Below are positions 23,941 to 33,864 of a stretch of 64,000 nucleotides of DNA, one piece after another. Source of the stretch: Seminavis robusta (taxonomy: Eukaryota > Bacillariophyta > Bacillariophyceae > Naviculales > Naviculaceae); NCBI GenBank assembly GCA_903772945.1, contig CAICTM010000442.1, positions 1-64,000 of the forward strand, given 5' to 3'. The notes under the pieces were generated by a model. It did not search any database, was not told the DNA's origin, and worked only from the letters and a program-made list of their open reading frames with translations. The position numbers and the translations under genes are program-made. Each line of letters starts with the position of its first letter. Position 1 is the stretch's first letter.

Positions 23941-24917
23941 ATCACCAACACGGCAACCAGCATGTTGGGATACAATATACAATCTGCTCGGGCATTTCAA
24001 CGCGTAGCGGCTCAAAATGTCCGCTAATCTTCCAAACAAAGTCACTAAAATCACCTCAGTTCGGTGTGGTTCACTTTTTGAGTGTACATTTCACCTCAGT
24101 TCGGCGTGGTTCTTTTGAGTGCGTGCTTCAATTCGCGAGCGTAGCAGAGTTTGGTTGCGGCTAGATGTTTGGGTTTGGCCATACCCTTTGTCCCATCTCC
24201 ATTACAGAAAAACTACAAGTACGACCCCTTTCGTATGAGGGCTGCAATATGCTGATGCTGGCTTCTTGTTACCGATGGTTCTGTGCCTGCCCGATCTTCA
24301 TTGATACCGGTAGCCCGAAAGCCAGGTCGAGAGTACACGTCGTATGGGCGCAAATTCAGGTTGTTGACCAGTTGGTGCCTTTCCTTCTGAGCAGAAGACT
24401 CAATCTATACTCAACTACCAGGTACCACAGTTGTCAGGAGTGCTGACATTTTGCTGTAGTCTGCTAGCCAGTGTACCGATCGAATAGTAATAACCAGAAG
24501 GAAGATACATGACATTGTCGTGGTAGTCTATCGGTACAGTACCGTACTAGTACGGTACATGCACAGGTATTGGTACCGTACGGGTACCATAGGTACTTCT
24601 AGCTAGCTAGTACCGACCGTACGGGTGTCAGGTAGAATCGAATCTTGTGCACAGCCAAGTTGGAAAGCAGCTTCGCTGGTTTACTATTCGTACAGATTCC
24701 TCGATGTTGACATCCGAAATCATGAAAGATCATCTTTGATGCTGCAGTAGCCTCGAGTGTACCTTGATTGCCTCACCCCGTCTGAACCTTTAGAATACCG
24801 TACCGTACACTCAACTGCTTTGACCTGGAAAGTGAAGCCTCACCTGTACCAATACCTGGTATCGAGCAGATAATAGCCAGAAATGCGTTGATCTGAATTG
24901 AATCTCAATCAAGAAGA
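23941..24917. other. Intergenic with short repeats
   Basis: No gene seen. A 40-bp tandem duplication (TCACCTCAGTTCGGYGTGGT, 24051 and 24091) and a dense run of GTAC/CTAG palindromes at 24533-24615 are present; TACCGGTA occurs at 24305. It is the promoter side of the PPR gene. Confidence 0.55.
24051..24120 (+). repeat. 40-bp tandem duplication
   Basis: The 20-mer TCACCTCAGTTCGGTGTGGT at 24051 recurs at 24091 with one change (T to C). The duplication lies 110 bp after the ZMAT2 stop, so it is probably in its 3' UTR. Confidence 0.85.
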
Positions 24918-27524
24918 ATGATTCGCTCCATTCTTCGTCAGAACTTCAAAGGTCAAAGGCTACAAGTACATGTAACACAGTCGTGTCGGCGTCGTCGACT
25001 TACTGTCAGGGGTCCACTTCACCTGGAAAGAGGCGAAACAACCAATAGCTCATACAGTCAATCTGCGGCCTTCTTCAGTAGCTCCTACTATGATTACGGG
25101 GAGCAATCTGCGGCAGAAGATGTCGGACTCATCAACAAACCAACTGATGAAACTCTACTAGAAGAAGAAGATGATAGCAATAACAATGGTGACGATGGTA
25201 CCGGCACTAGTCAGACGGGAGAAATGTCAGTAGACAAGTTCCTGGACATGGAAGATGAATTGAATGATTTCGTCCAATCACAAAGCTGGAGGACGTCCAG
25301 AGACAACATAGATCACTCGCTTCGGCTACTGAGTAAAATGGTCCGAGAGTACGAAGCCAATCCACAGCTTTGGGAAGAACATGATTTGAAGCACTGGGCA
25401 GGGGGGAGGTACCCACGATGTGCAAAACTCCTGGATGAAATCCTGACAAATTGGATGAATTGGTGGCCAGAGAATAGGCATCGTGCACAAGACATTGGTC
25501 CGAAAACCATGTATGATCTTGTCAACAACTTGAGTTCGGGATCGCCACCGCTTCAGCTTACTGACAAGACCTACAGCATCTTGGTCAGTGCAGCCTCCAA
25601 AGGAGCCAGCGATCCAAGGACAGTCCCAATGTTCGCTGAAAAAATGTTGGATCACGTACTGGAGGAGTCTACCAAGAATCCTTTGCTTCGACCATCCAAC
25701 ATATTTTTCAATGCTGTACTTGCCGCTTGGTCCAGAAGTGGATTGCCAGAAGCAGCTGAAAGAGTCGAGTCTTTATTCAATTCCATGTGTTCCTTGTACG
25801 AAGATGGTATCCTAGACCACCCACCAGATGATGCCAGCTACGTTGCAAGGATGCAAGCGGCGAGCATTGGGAGAGACAGAGAGGTCCCGCATCGAGTTAC
25901 TGCCATTTTGGACGAAATGAAGGAGTTTCCCTTTGAACGGGTGGAACCGAATACTGCTGCATATCGAATGGCCATCCACGCATGGATTCATTCCAAAGAA
26001 CCACAATCAACTCAAAAAGCTTACACTCTGTTTGTGGAAATTGTAAGAAAGTACATGTCCACTCGAGACGAGCAAGTGCTCATCGACACGGATCTATTTT
26101 CCATCATGATTTCCACTTTGGCAAAGGCAAAAGAATCGGAAAAGGCAGAAGAAATATTTGAATTATTAAAAGAACTCAGGGATAGCACAGGAGACCATCG
26201 ATTTGATCCAAGCACCAAAGTTTTGCTGGGCATGATTATAGCTCATCGGTACAGCCGACAGGCCGGCTCATCAGAAAAGGCACACGCCATTCTTTTGCAT
26301 CTGGAGGCTTCAAGAGGCTTCATACCAAAACGTTCTTACTATGTTGATGTCCTCAAAGCGCTGATTGAATGCAAGACAGAGAGCAGCTTGGATCGCGCGG
26401 AGCAACTATTGGCAAGGATGGTCCATCATCAAAGCAAGAATAAGGCAACAAATATGCTGTTTGACAAACAGCTGCATGACCAAGTTGTATTGGCTTGGTC
26501 TCGCAACACCAAAGTTAGGGATGCCCCTGTTCGCGCAGAAAGACTGCTGCAGACAATGCATGATGTTTCCAAACAGTTGAAGAATGACAAGATTGGCCCA
26601 GACGAACAAACCTATTCTCATGTCATGGCTGCCTGGCGCCGATCGCAAGACTCGAGTGCACCTGATCGGGCTGAAAAGCTCTTTCTTCAAATGTTGCAGC
26701 GTTATGACCGGGGCGATGTGAGGATGAAGCCGAACCTGATGCACTACACAACACTCATCGCCACTGTGGCACGAAGCAGCCAGCCTGACGTGCCCGCCAG
26801 GGCGCAGACGCTATTCGACGATGCAATATCGCGCTATGAGGCGACCGGAGACAAGACATGGCAACCAGACAGTTACCTTTACAACGCCATGATGGTTGTT
26901 TATCGGAATGTTGGAAACGCAGTTGCTGCGGAAAAGCTGTTTCTGGAATTGTACGAATCCTATGTTGATTCGAGAGACACGAATCTGATGCCGTCAAGCC
27001 GGTGCTTCAATACTTTGCTGGAGGCTTGGATCAATTCTAACAGTCCCGAGTCTCACGACAAGGCAAAGTTTCTATTTGACAGCATGGTGGAGTTCTCAGA
27101 GGAAGACCTTCTGAACGTGCCTCCCGATGGACACACGTTCAAGCTAATGATTGATATGGTGGCCAGCAGCGGACAAGACGACGCCGCGGAACAAGCGGAC
27201 AAGTACCTCGAGCTACTCAAGGCTGCCCCAATCCTTGAGAATCAACTGGGGCATGGGAAGATTTTCGCTTCGTACTTGTCAGTAATTGGTGCATGGTGCA
27301 CCGGGAAGACTGACAATGATAAGGCAATGGCAAGAGCCGAGGTTCTAGTCGCCGAACTGATTGGTCTGGCCCAGTCCGGCAAGATTCCACACCCCACACG
27401 CACTGAATACGCTCGCTTCGCCTCCATAGTTTCAGAGAGCAAGTTGCCAGAAAAGTATTCGAGGGCAGTGTCAGCACTACAGGGTGGTGGGAAGGATTTG
27501 CGACAAGAAGACGGTGAACTGTGA
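24918..27524 (+). CDS. Pentatricopeptide repeat (PPR) protein, probably mitochondrial
   Basis: Single-exon 868-aa RNA-binding helical-repeat protein. PPR proteins bind organellar transcripts for processing, stability or translation. The N-terminus MIRSILRQNFKGQRLQVHV is basic and lacks acids, fitting a mitochondrial presequence; there is no hydrophobic ER signal as plastid targeting would need. Residues 60-130 are acidic and disordered. From about residue 180 to 830 there are repeated 35-40-residue helix pairs of the P-type, for example RAEKLFLQMLQRYDRG...PNLMHYTTLI, PDSYLYNAMMVVYRNVG and SSRCFNTLLEAWINS. No DYW, E or SMR domain is visible. The RNA target cannot be read from the sequence. The intact 2.6-kb frame shows no interruption. 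Confidence 0.9.
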   Translation: MIRSILRQNFKGQRLQVHVTQSCRRRRLTVRGPLHLERGETTNSSYSQSAAFFSSSYYDYGEQSAAEDVGLINKPTDETLLEEEDDSNNNGDDGTGTSQTGEMSVDKFLDMEDELNDFVQSQSWRTSRDNIDHSLRLLSKMVREYEANPQLWEEHDLKHWAGGRYPRCAKLLDEILTNWMNWWPENRHRAQDIGPKTMYDLVNNLSSGSPPLQLTDKTYSILVSAASKGASDPRTVPMFAEKMLDHVLEESTKNPLLRPSNIFFNAVLAAWSRSGLPEAAERVESLFNSMCSLYEDGILDHPPDDASYVARMQAASIGRDREVPHRVTAILDEMKEFPFERVEPNTAAYRMAIHAWIHSKEPQSTQKAYTLFVEIVRKYMSTRDEQVLIDTDLFSIMISTLAKAKESEKAEEIFELLKELRDSTGDHRFDPSTKVLLGMIIAHRYSRQAGSSEKAHAILLHLEASRGFIPKRSYYVDVLKALIECKTESSLDRAEQLLARMVHHQSKNKATNMLFDKQLHDQVVLAWSRNTKVRDAPVRAERLLQTMHDVSKQLKNDKIGPDEQTYSHVMAAWRRSQDSSAPDRAEKLFLQMLQRYDRGDVRMKPNLMHYTTLIATVARSSQPDVPARAQTLFDDAISRYEATGDKTWQPDSYLYNAMMVVYRNVGNAVAAEKLFLELYESYVDSRDTNLMPSSRCFNTLLEAWINSNSPESHDKAKFLFDSMVEFSEEDLLNVPPDGHTFKLMIDMVASSGQDDAAEQADKYLELLKAAPILENQLGHGKIFASYLSVIGAWCTGKTDNDKAMARAEVLVAELIGLAQSGKIPHPTRTEYARFASIVSESKLPEKYSRAVSALQGGGKDLRQEDGEL

Positions 27525-28279
27525 AGGTGGAGCTATTTTTGCCTAAAAGTGGTTACCGAACCATCATGGCTCGGGGACAGCGAAGTTGATTCCTTCGCTT
27601 CACGTACCAGCTTTTCGAATACTTTGTCGCAGACGTTCCCATGAGAAATTGAAAGTTTGAGGTACAGCCGTACGCTGCACATGTGAACGTATACTCTAGC
27701 TAGAGGGGTATCCAGCGTTTCTCTCTCGTTCATGTTACGTTGGAGGCATACCGTACCGGTACCGATATCTTAGTCATTGGGGCCAGCCACTGCCATAGTA
27801 CCTACTAATAAAATAATTGTCGAAATATGCTTGCCATGCGGCTCCTTCCTGGGGCCATCGGTACCAGGTACCAGGAATCGAATCAACCGGTGCCAGCGGG
27901 ACATCCGATCCCACCGTGAAGCTCTTCGAGGGAGTGAGACCTGTAGTTTTTCTGGTTCCCGCGGGAATCCTGCTGCATTGGATGGCTATTGGAAAATTCC
28001 CTGGATTACCGTTGAAGCTGCCAACAAAGACAGGCCCGACGCGTGCTTGCTCCATTTTTCCTCCAAAGCAAGCACATGCAATACAACCGACCGTGTTGTT
28101 GCCATGGATGGAGTTGTGTCGCTACTGGTACCATAGTTGCATCGACCAGGAAGGAGTGATAGCGGAACAGAGCCCCAAAGCCAAGAAGAAGGAGAGGAGA
28201 AAGAACTTTTTTACCACCATTTGAACCACATTTTGATTTTCGCCAAGCACTACTCCAAATAATACTGTAGAGAGCAACC
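27525..28279. other. Intergenic, promoter of next gene
   Basis: No supported gene. TACCGGTA at 27754 and GGTACC motifs at about 27860-27880 are present. Overlapping small frames on both strands look like noise. Confidence 0.55.
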
Positions 28280-30724
28280 ATGAGTGTCAGAGTGGCGCAA
28301 GGCAGCCATGCGCTGGATTCTCACAACGATGCCAAGTCGATCAGCTCTTACCGATCTACTCACACAACTCGCTCTTCCGTACTGGAGAGAGCCCGTGAAT
28401 ACAATCGCCGCATTGACGAACAAAAACACCGTCGATCAAAGTCTCTAGAGCGAGATTCCGACGTGCCCGACAATGCTTCCAGTGCATCTGGCGCTACTCC
28501 CCGCTCTCAATCCGCAGGCAGGATGTCTAGTAGTCAGGTTGCACAGGGCAATCGTCCATCCACTCGAGAACGCGCCATGGCTTCTGTGCAGCGTGAAAGT
28601 ATGGGCAGTAACAATGCTGCACGAAACCATGATGCGCATCCTCAGCACCAAGCAGAAAATAGAAGCAGCAGCCATCATACACGGGCCAGCTCTACGAGTC
28701 ACCAACGAGAAAGTCCTGGAGGGAACGAAGCAGCACAGCCAACACCACGCTCACGCTCTTCTGCGGGCTCATACAGCTCACACATGAGCCGTCCAAAGCC
28801 CACCACACCTCGCATTGCCAATGGCTCCAGTAGCCATCACAACAGCAACAACCATCATCACAACCAAAATAACAATAGTGCCGGCCACAATGCTCACTAT
28901 CAAGAGAAAACTCGCAGCCATGGCAATCATCATCCTAATCAACAAACACGTCACAGCCACCCAAGGGTGAGCACTGATCAGCCTTATACTAGCAAGGATC
29001 CTCCTGTGCAGTCGGCAAGGTCCTCGCAAATGGGTCGGTCCGCAGATAGCAATAGAATGTCACATCCAGAACCAAAAGAAGAAAACCACGAGGCAGTTGT
29101 CACTCCTGAGCTATTGGTGGATGCACTCTCGGGGCACGAGGATGGGCTTCTGGCTATTGCGGAGCGGCTCATGGAGCATTATGATAGTGGATACGATGTC
29201 ATGGGAGAGGCAATCATTGATGCCTTTGCAGATGTGCAAAAATTATTTCAACACGTCGTGGAGGCAGCTCACATGGAAGGAGCCGCCTTTGAAGCCTCCC
29301 GCCGGGAAGAAGAGATTTCGGAATTGCGGAAGCAAGCTTCGGCAGCCGGAGAACTCAATCCCCAGGAGGACAGCCTTCAAAACGGTGGACAGAATCAAAA
29401 TGGGACTGGTGGTCCCACTCGCCACGATGAATTCATCGATCAGGATGTCAAGGATATTCTGAATGAAGCGATTCGGAAAGGAACCAACTACAGAAACAGC
29501 GGCAAGTACACGGAATGCTATCATTTGTACGAGCAGGCATGCCAGTCGGCGTCATCACTGCTTCCGGTGGATTCTGATCACAGAGGACGTCTGCAGCTTT
29601 CTATTGCAAGGGCAGAGAGTATGAGCCATGAACGTGCCTGCGCTATTCTACGCTACGCCATGGATGATGTGCTGCGATCTGGTCTTCGAGCCGGAAATGT
29701 GCCTCTACCAGATCCCAGTCAACGTGCCGATGTTGTTCTGAACAAACCTCGAGGCCATCCCACAGCCACGGGAGCTACTGGTCAAGGAGGAGTTGTCCAA
29801 AGCTCGGAAGAAGCTTTGAACAGTCTTGTGGAAGAAATGAGAGAGGTTCTTAGTGCTCCTGTATACAACAACACTCCCATCCAAAATGTTGCTCAGCGGT
29901 TCCTGGCGGCCTTGGCGGATGCACAGAAATCGCAACAAAAGAACGAAGAAAAACTCGAGCAAAACTTGGCTAAGTTGAAGGGAGATTTCCTGTTGGCACG
30001 AGCGGTAAGTTCATGGACATGTTTTTGTCTGTTTTTGTACACGCTTATCTTCTTGCTGACAGCCACGTGTCCATGCATGCTCTCTATTCATCAGGAATGG
30101 GAAGAAAAGCTCAATTCCACCCAGGAAACGGCGGATATCTTCAAAGAGAAGTACAGTAAGCTCAAGGATTCTGTGCGTCAGAACAGCGCGGATGGTTCAG
30201 GGTCGACGTACCTGGACCATGCCCGGTCCGCCCTTGCATCACAGCAGCAGAGAGTGAATTCTGAGGAAGAGACTGAGACATACGGATTTTCCACGATCCG
30301 GTCCACGGTATCCAGGGCTGGCTCCCATGCGTCCCTTGGAAGCGGACTCGCCAATCATGCAAGAAGCATTGTAGGGTCATTTTCATGCGCTGGAGGCAAT
30401 GTCCGATCAGGAGGCGTGATTGCTCAAGAACTGGCCGAGAACCGTGATGCTGAGATCAGAGAAATGGCCTTTCGGCACGATTCTGGGAAGCGAGATCGCG
30501 ACCGTCGTCGCTCCAGCAACGGCGACAAGAGAAATGCGCACAGTATCAGCATGAGCTATAGCGATCGCTCTGTTACGGCGAGCGAAGCACAGTCGCAGTC
30601 TACAGGCGGACAGCAACAGCAGAATCGACGTACCCCTCACTCCGTGGCATCGGGTTCCACGAGAAGCAAGTCGTCCCGCAGTTTTCGTGAGTACTCACGC
30701 TCACCGCAACGTGTCGACTTTTAG
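28280..30724 (+). CDS. Disordered / helical protein of unknown function
   Basis: No family recognised. Favoured model has two exons, 28280-30004 and 30095-30724, 784 aa. The 90-bp GT-AG intron (30005-30094) is a multiple of three without a stop; if retained it would insert a strongly hydrophobic segment (WTCFCLFLYTLIFLLTAT) into an otherwise soluble protein. Residues 1-270 are Ser/His/Asn-rich and disordered, with many SRS/RSS motifs. Residues about 275-350 are helical (TPELLVDALSGHEDGLLAIAE). About 390-470 resembles a helical TPR/MIT-like bundle (KGTNYRNSGKYTECYHLYEQA). A coiled coil follows (about 545-610), and the tail is Arg/Ser-rich. A cytoskeletal or vesicle-associated scaffold is only a guess. 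Confidence 0.75.
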   Translation: MSVRVAQGSHALDSHNDAKSISSYRSTHTTRSSVLERAREYNRRIDEQKHRRSKSLERDSDVPDNASSASGATPRSQSAGRMSSSQVAQGNRPSTRERAMASVQRESMGSNNAARNHDAHPQHQAENRSSSHHTRASSTSHQRESPGGNEAAQPTPRSRSSAGSYSSHMSRPKPTTPRIANGSSSHHNSNNHHHNQNNNSAGHNAHYQEKTRSHGNHHPNQQTRHSHPRVSTDQPYTSKDPPVQSARSSQMGRSADSNRMSHPEPKEENHEAVVTPELLVDALSGHEDGLLAIAERLMEHYDSGYDVMGEAIIDAFADVQKLFQHVVEAAHMEGAAFEASRREEEISELRKQASAAGELNPQEDSLQNGGQNQNGTGGPTRHDEFIDQDVKDILNEAIRKGTNYRNSGKYTECYHLYEQACQSASSLLPVDSDHRGRLQLSIARAESMSHERACAILRYAMDDVLRSGLRAGNVPLPDPSQRADVVLNKPRGHPTATGATGQGGVVQSSEEALNSLVEEMREVLSAPVYNNTPIQNVAQRFLAALADAQKSQQKNEEKLEQNLAKLKGDFLLARAVSSWTCFCLFLYTLIFLLTATCPCMLSIHQEWEEKLNSTQETADIFKEKYSKLKDSVRQNSADGSGSTYLDHARSALASQQQRVNSEEETETYGFSTIRSTVSRAGSHASLGSGLANHARSIVGSFSCAGGNVRSGGVIAQELAENRDAEIREMAFRHDSGKRDRDRRRSSNGDKRNAHSISMSYSDRSVTASEAQSQSTGGQQQQNRRTPHSVASGSTRSKSSRSFREYSRSPQRVDF

Positions 30725-31442
30725 ATTGAATGAGGTTGGCGTTGTGAATGGGGGGCACCGCAGGTACTAGTAGTACATTAAACACAAGCATTGTCAATGA
30801 TATATTTCCATTTAATAAAATCAAGCACTCAGTTGCTCATCTGGTTCCGGTGAGGGAGCTTTGCGTCGAATCTACTTCAAGCGTGCTTGTGGGTTGCCGT
30901 CGAATCGAATTCAATCCACTGCAAGTGCAAAACGGTAGCAACGCCGGAATCCAAATGCCCACCTTTGAAGCCTTGTCCACCCATGGGGGGAAGGCTTGAA
31001 AAAACATCACCAAATATGCTCTTAGTGGCCAGGAAGCACAATTATTCTTTACAACAAAACAGAGTCTAGGCAGACTGGCCACGAATGGTTGTTTCAAATG
31101 AGGTGCAACTCGCTAGTGTAAAACGTAGCAACGCCTGCATCCAAAGGCCCACTCTGAAGCCTTGTTGACGGATGGAGGAAAAGCTTGCAACCAAATCACC
31201 AAACCAATGCTCTTAGTGGCCAGGCAGCACCATTATTCTTTACAACAAAACAAACCAGAATCTAGTAGATTGGCCAGGAATGGTTGTTTCAAATGAGATG
31301 CAACTCGCTTGCCAGAACCGACTGGCTGAATGATTCAATCAACTCGGACCATCTTAGCTCTAAAAATCATGTGCTGTTTCCTTCTATTTCTCTCCTTTTT
31401 TCTTGCTGAGAAAAGCAACCATCCGAACAACCAACATTTTCT
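30725..31442. other. Convergent intergenic region with a tandem duplication
   Basis: No gene seen. Almost all of it is occupied by a two-copy direct repeat of about 190 bp (30925-31114 and 31116-31309). It separates the 3' ends of two converging genes. Confidence 0.65.
30925..31309 (+). repeat. Two-copy imperfect tandem repeat, about 190 bp each
   Basis: Copy 1 (30925-31114) and copy 2 (31116-31309) share order and spacing of blocks: GTAGCAACGCC, GAAGCCTTGT, TGCTCTTAGTGGCCAGG, ATTATTCTTTACAACAAAAC, GAATGGTTGTTTCAAATGAG and GCAACTCGCT. Small indels and substitutions separate them, so the duplication is not very recent. Confidence 0.85.
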
Positions 31443-32345
31443 TTAGAAGAATGCGTCCTCATAATCTTCTCCAATTTGATCGTATGAATCATACTGGTTG
31501 GAATCACCAAAAAGTTCAGCTTGTTTCCGTTGTGCTTCCTGTTCTTTTTGTTTGTCGCGTTTGGTTGAGGCCTTTTGTGCCTGTCCCTTGACCTTTCGCT
31601 TGGCAGCCTGTACCTTTTCATTTTTGAGGACATTGCAGGTCTTGATAATGTCTTGAATGGCATCAGCATCCAGTGTGTCTTTAGACTCCTTGATCAATTC
31701 ATCAATGAATGCTTTGGTCCAGTAGACTTTGCCGTGATCCTGATTGAATGAGAGAAAAATGAACGAATGAGCAAATCAGGGAACATTAAAACGGTGCCCG
31801 GAGGAAGGAAACAAGAAAAATGACAAAGAAATGACAAAACACCATAAAGCAACCATAAAACAACTTACTCTCATGGCACCAGCACACTTTCTGGCATGTT
31901 TCAAATGCGATGGCAGATCCGTCAAGACCAACTTGTCAGCCCCAACCCCACTCGCAGCGGCGGCCTTTCCCTTGTTGTCATCCACTCCACCAAATAGGTC
32001 ATCAGTCAACGCATTATCAGCTTGTTCAATTCTCATTCGCTCCTTGAGACGGAGTTGATCGGGAGTCATGTTGGCTTCTTCTTCGGCCTCCAATTCCATG
32101 AGTCGCTTCGCCAATTCTATCTCTTCCTGTTTGGCGGCTTCGGCTTCTTTTCTGGCTTTCAATGCATTTCCCTTTTTCTTGCTTTGTTCCTGAGCTGCCT
32201 TTTCGGCGTCTTGTTTTTCCTTGAGGGCCAGATCCTCTTCATCTGCAAAGTTGGGCTCATTATTTTTCACCAGACCCAACTTTTTGTCAATTTCATCGTC
32301 GTCGGCATCCCAATCGTCGTCACTGTCGTCCCAGTTGTCTGCCAT
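31443..32345 (-). CDS. EIF3J: Eukaryotic translation initiation factor 3 subunit J
   Basis: eIF3j (yeast Hcr1) binds the 40S decoding centre and links eIF3 to start-site selection and ribosome recycling. Two exons, 31869-32345 and 31443-31739, 257 aa; one 129-bp GT-AG intron. The N-terminus MADNWDDSDDDWDADDDEID is the acidic family signature. A Lys/Glu/Ala helix follows, then DLPSHLKHARKCAGAMR, spliced to DHGKVYWTKAFIDELIKES (family pattern around LxxDLPxxL...). The C-terminus GEDYEDAFF matches the acidic YDDFM-type end of eIF3j. Length is normal for the family. It is divergent to the probable CENP-K gene over 367 bp. Confidence 0.93.
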
Positions 32346-32712
32346 CTTGATCTATTTGAGAATATTTATTCTATACGCTATTGGTTTCCAAAGGCGGTGG
32401 TGATGATGTGAATTGTTGATTGCAACAACAGCAAAAATAATTAAGACCCAGAAATGGTGCTATTATTGCTGGCCAAGAGCCGAAGAGTGGCTGTGAACCG
32501 TTGCATGTTTCGAAACGTTTGTTTCGTGTGGTTGAAGCAACCGCCACGCCAAAGTGCGTTTGCATTCACGAAAGGGACTGAACCAATGCTGCCTGAACAA
32601 AATTCTTCAATCACCCAGCCAGCCACTTGGCCACTCTTCATGACACGCTAGTAGCCACCCGTACCGGTAGTAGCAAGCAGCAAGGACGAACAAGACCTAT
32701 CGAAGTGGAGCA
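32346..32712. promoter_or_regulatory. Bidirectional promoter region eIF3j / CENP-K-like
   Basis: A 367-bp gap between two divergently transcribed starts, with no coding signal. It contains TACCGGTA at 32662, 51 bp before the CENP-K-like ATG. No TATA box is evident near either start. Confidence 0.45.
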
Positions 32713-33720
32713 ATGGACAACGACGACAACGAGAGGAATGAACGATTCTTGAGCAACTTGCGTAGTACCAATGACCAAAGAAGGCAGAAATTGCATCGGC
32801 TCCTTGCCGAGTATGACCAAGAACTTGAGGAATGGAAGGTCGCCAATCCGGATGTTACTACATGTAGACCATCACTAGAAGACCACCGCATGTCCCTCGA
32901 GGTGGAATGGGATCTTCTCCAGGAAACCAAAGAACAAATGTTTGAAAAAAGCCTGGTACACATTGCTTCCGTCTTTCCTGATTTTGCAGAAAGTGGGCCA
33001 TCCGAAGCTGTGGTTCGCCATTGCCTGTTGCAAGAATATTCCGAGCAAGTACTGGAGTCCTATCATGATTTGGCAGAAACACACTGGACACTCCAAAAAG
33101 TTCTGGAACGAGAAAAAGCCAAGCTCGAGCTGAAACAGACGTATCTCAAACAACAGCAGAATACTGTGACTCGGCTGCAGGAACAATTGCGGTTTTACAA
33201 GCAAAAAGAAGAAACTGAAAAGGAGACTCTAGCAGAAACTGATGACAAGGAACAGAATGAGCACCAGTCACAAGTGTCCACATTGAAGAAACAAAATGAG
33301 TGGATTCGTGGTGAACTTGGCTATGTATGCCAACAACTCATGGCCAAGCTTGCAAAAGACATTGAAAAGGGGGAAGCGGCGAAGCAACCAACGGAGAGCA
33401 AAGAACAACAGTCTAGCAAACACAAAAAGAGGAAAAAGACAAAGCAAAGGGACAAAGAGGGCCAGGCTGACGAAACTGATTCCAAACGTACCTCAACAAT
33501 GGAAGACACAGTGATGGAACTGGTTACAAGGTTGCTGGACAACCCTTCCAATCCCTATGTGTTTGTGGGAGAAAATGGAAATGCAGACGAGGCAAATCCA
33601 TCGAATTCACACGACAAACTTGGCAGGAAGGAAATCATGGAGGTATTGATTGATTCTGGAGTGACCGTGGAACACCAGGACAAGTCCGGTTGGGTTTGTT
33701 TGACGGATTACAGAGAATAG
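32713..33720 (+). CDS. CENPK: Probable kinetochore protein CENP-K
   Basis: Single-exon, 335 aa. The C-terminal block EDTVMELVTRLLDNPSNPYVFV (about residues 264-285) followed by EIMEVLIDSGVTVEHQDKSG corresponds in order and spacing to the CENP-K C-terminus, where a helix ending L.NRLFD.P.DPYV is followed by a second helix ending LLR.GIA..HP. The N-terminal QELEEWKVANPDV also resembles the EEWK..YPE segment of CENP-K, and the middle is coiled coil as in CENP-K. The family acts in the constitutive centromere network (with CENP-H/I/M). A Lys-rich insert (about 225-260) interrupts the two parts. The assignment is from motif recall, not a search; another coiled-coil protein remains possible. It is divergent from eIF3j and convergent with the next gene over 144 bp. 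Confidence 0.62.
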   Translation: MDNDDNERNERFLSNLRSTNDQRRQKLHRLLAEYDQELEEWKVANPDVTTCRPSLEDHRMSLEVEWDLLQETKEQMFEKSLVHIASVFPDFAESGPSEAVVRHCLLQEYSEQVLESYHDLAETHWTLQKVLEREKAKLELKQTYLKQQQNTVTRLQEQLRFYKQKEETEKETLAETDDKEQNEHQSQVSTLKKQNEWIRGELGYVCQQLMAKLAKDIEKGEAAKQPTESKEQQSSKHKKRKKTKQRDKEGQADETDSKRTSTMEDTVMELVTRLLDNPSNPYVFVGENGNADEANPSNSHDKLGRKEIMEVLIDSGVTVEHQDKSGWVCLTDYRE

Positions 33721-33864
33721 ACGAGATAAGAACATTCTTTTGATTCAGCTGGGGAAGAATGGGTTGAAAGGAAGGATAGGGAAACAATTTACACTATTTG
33801 CAATCAGAGAGTAAAGAAATAAAGGGGATCCGACAAGATCCTGTCCTGCAGTGCATGATCGAAT

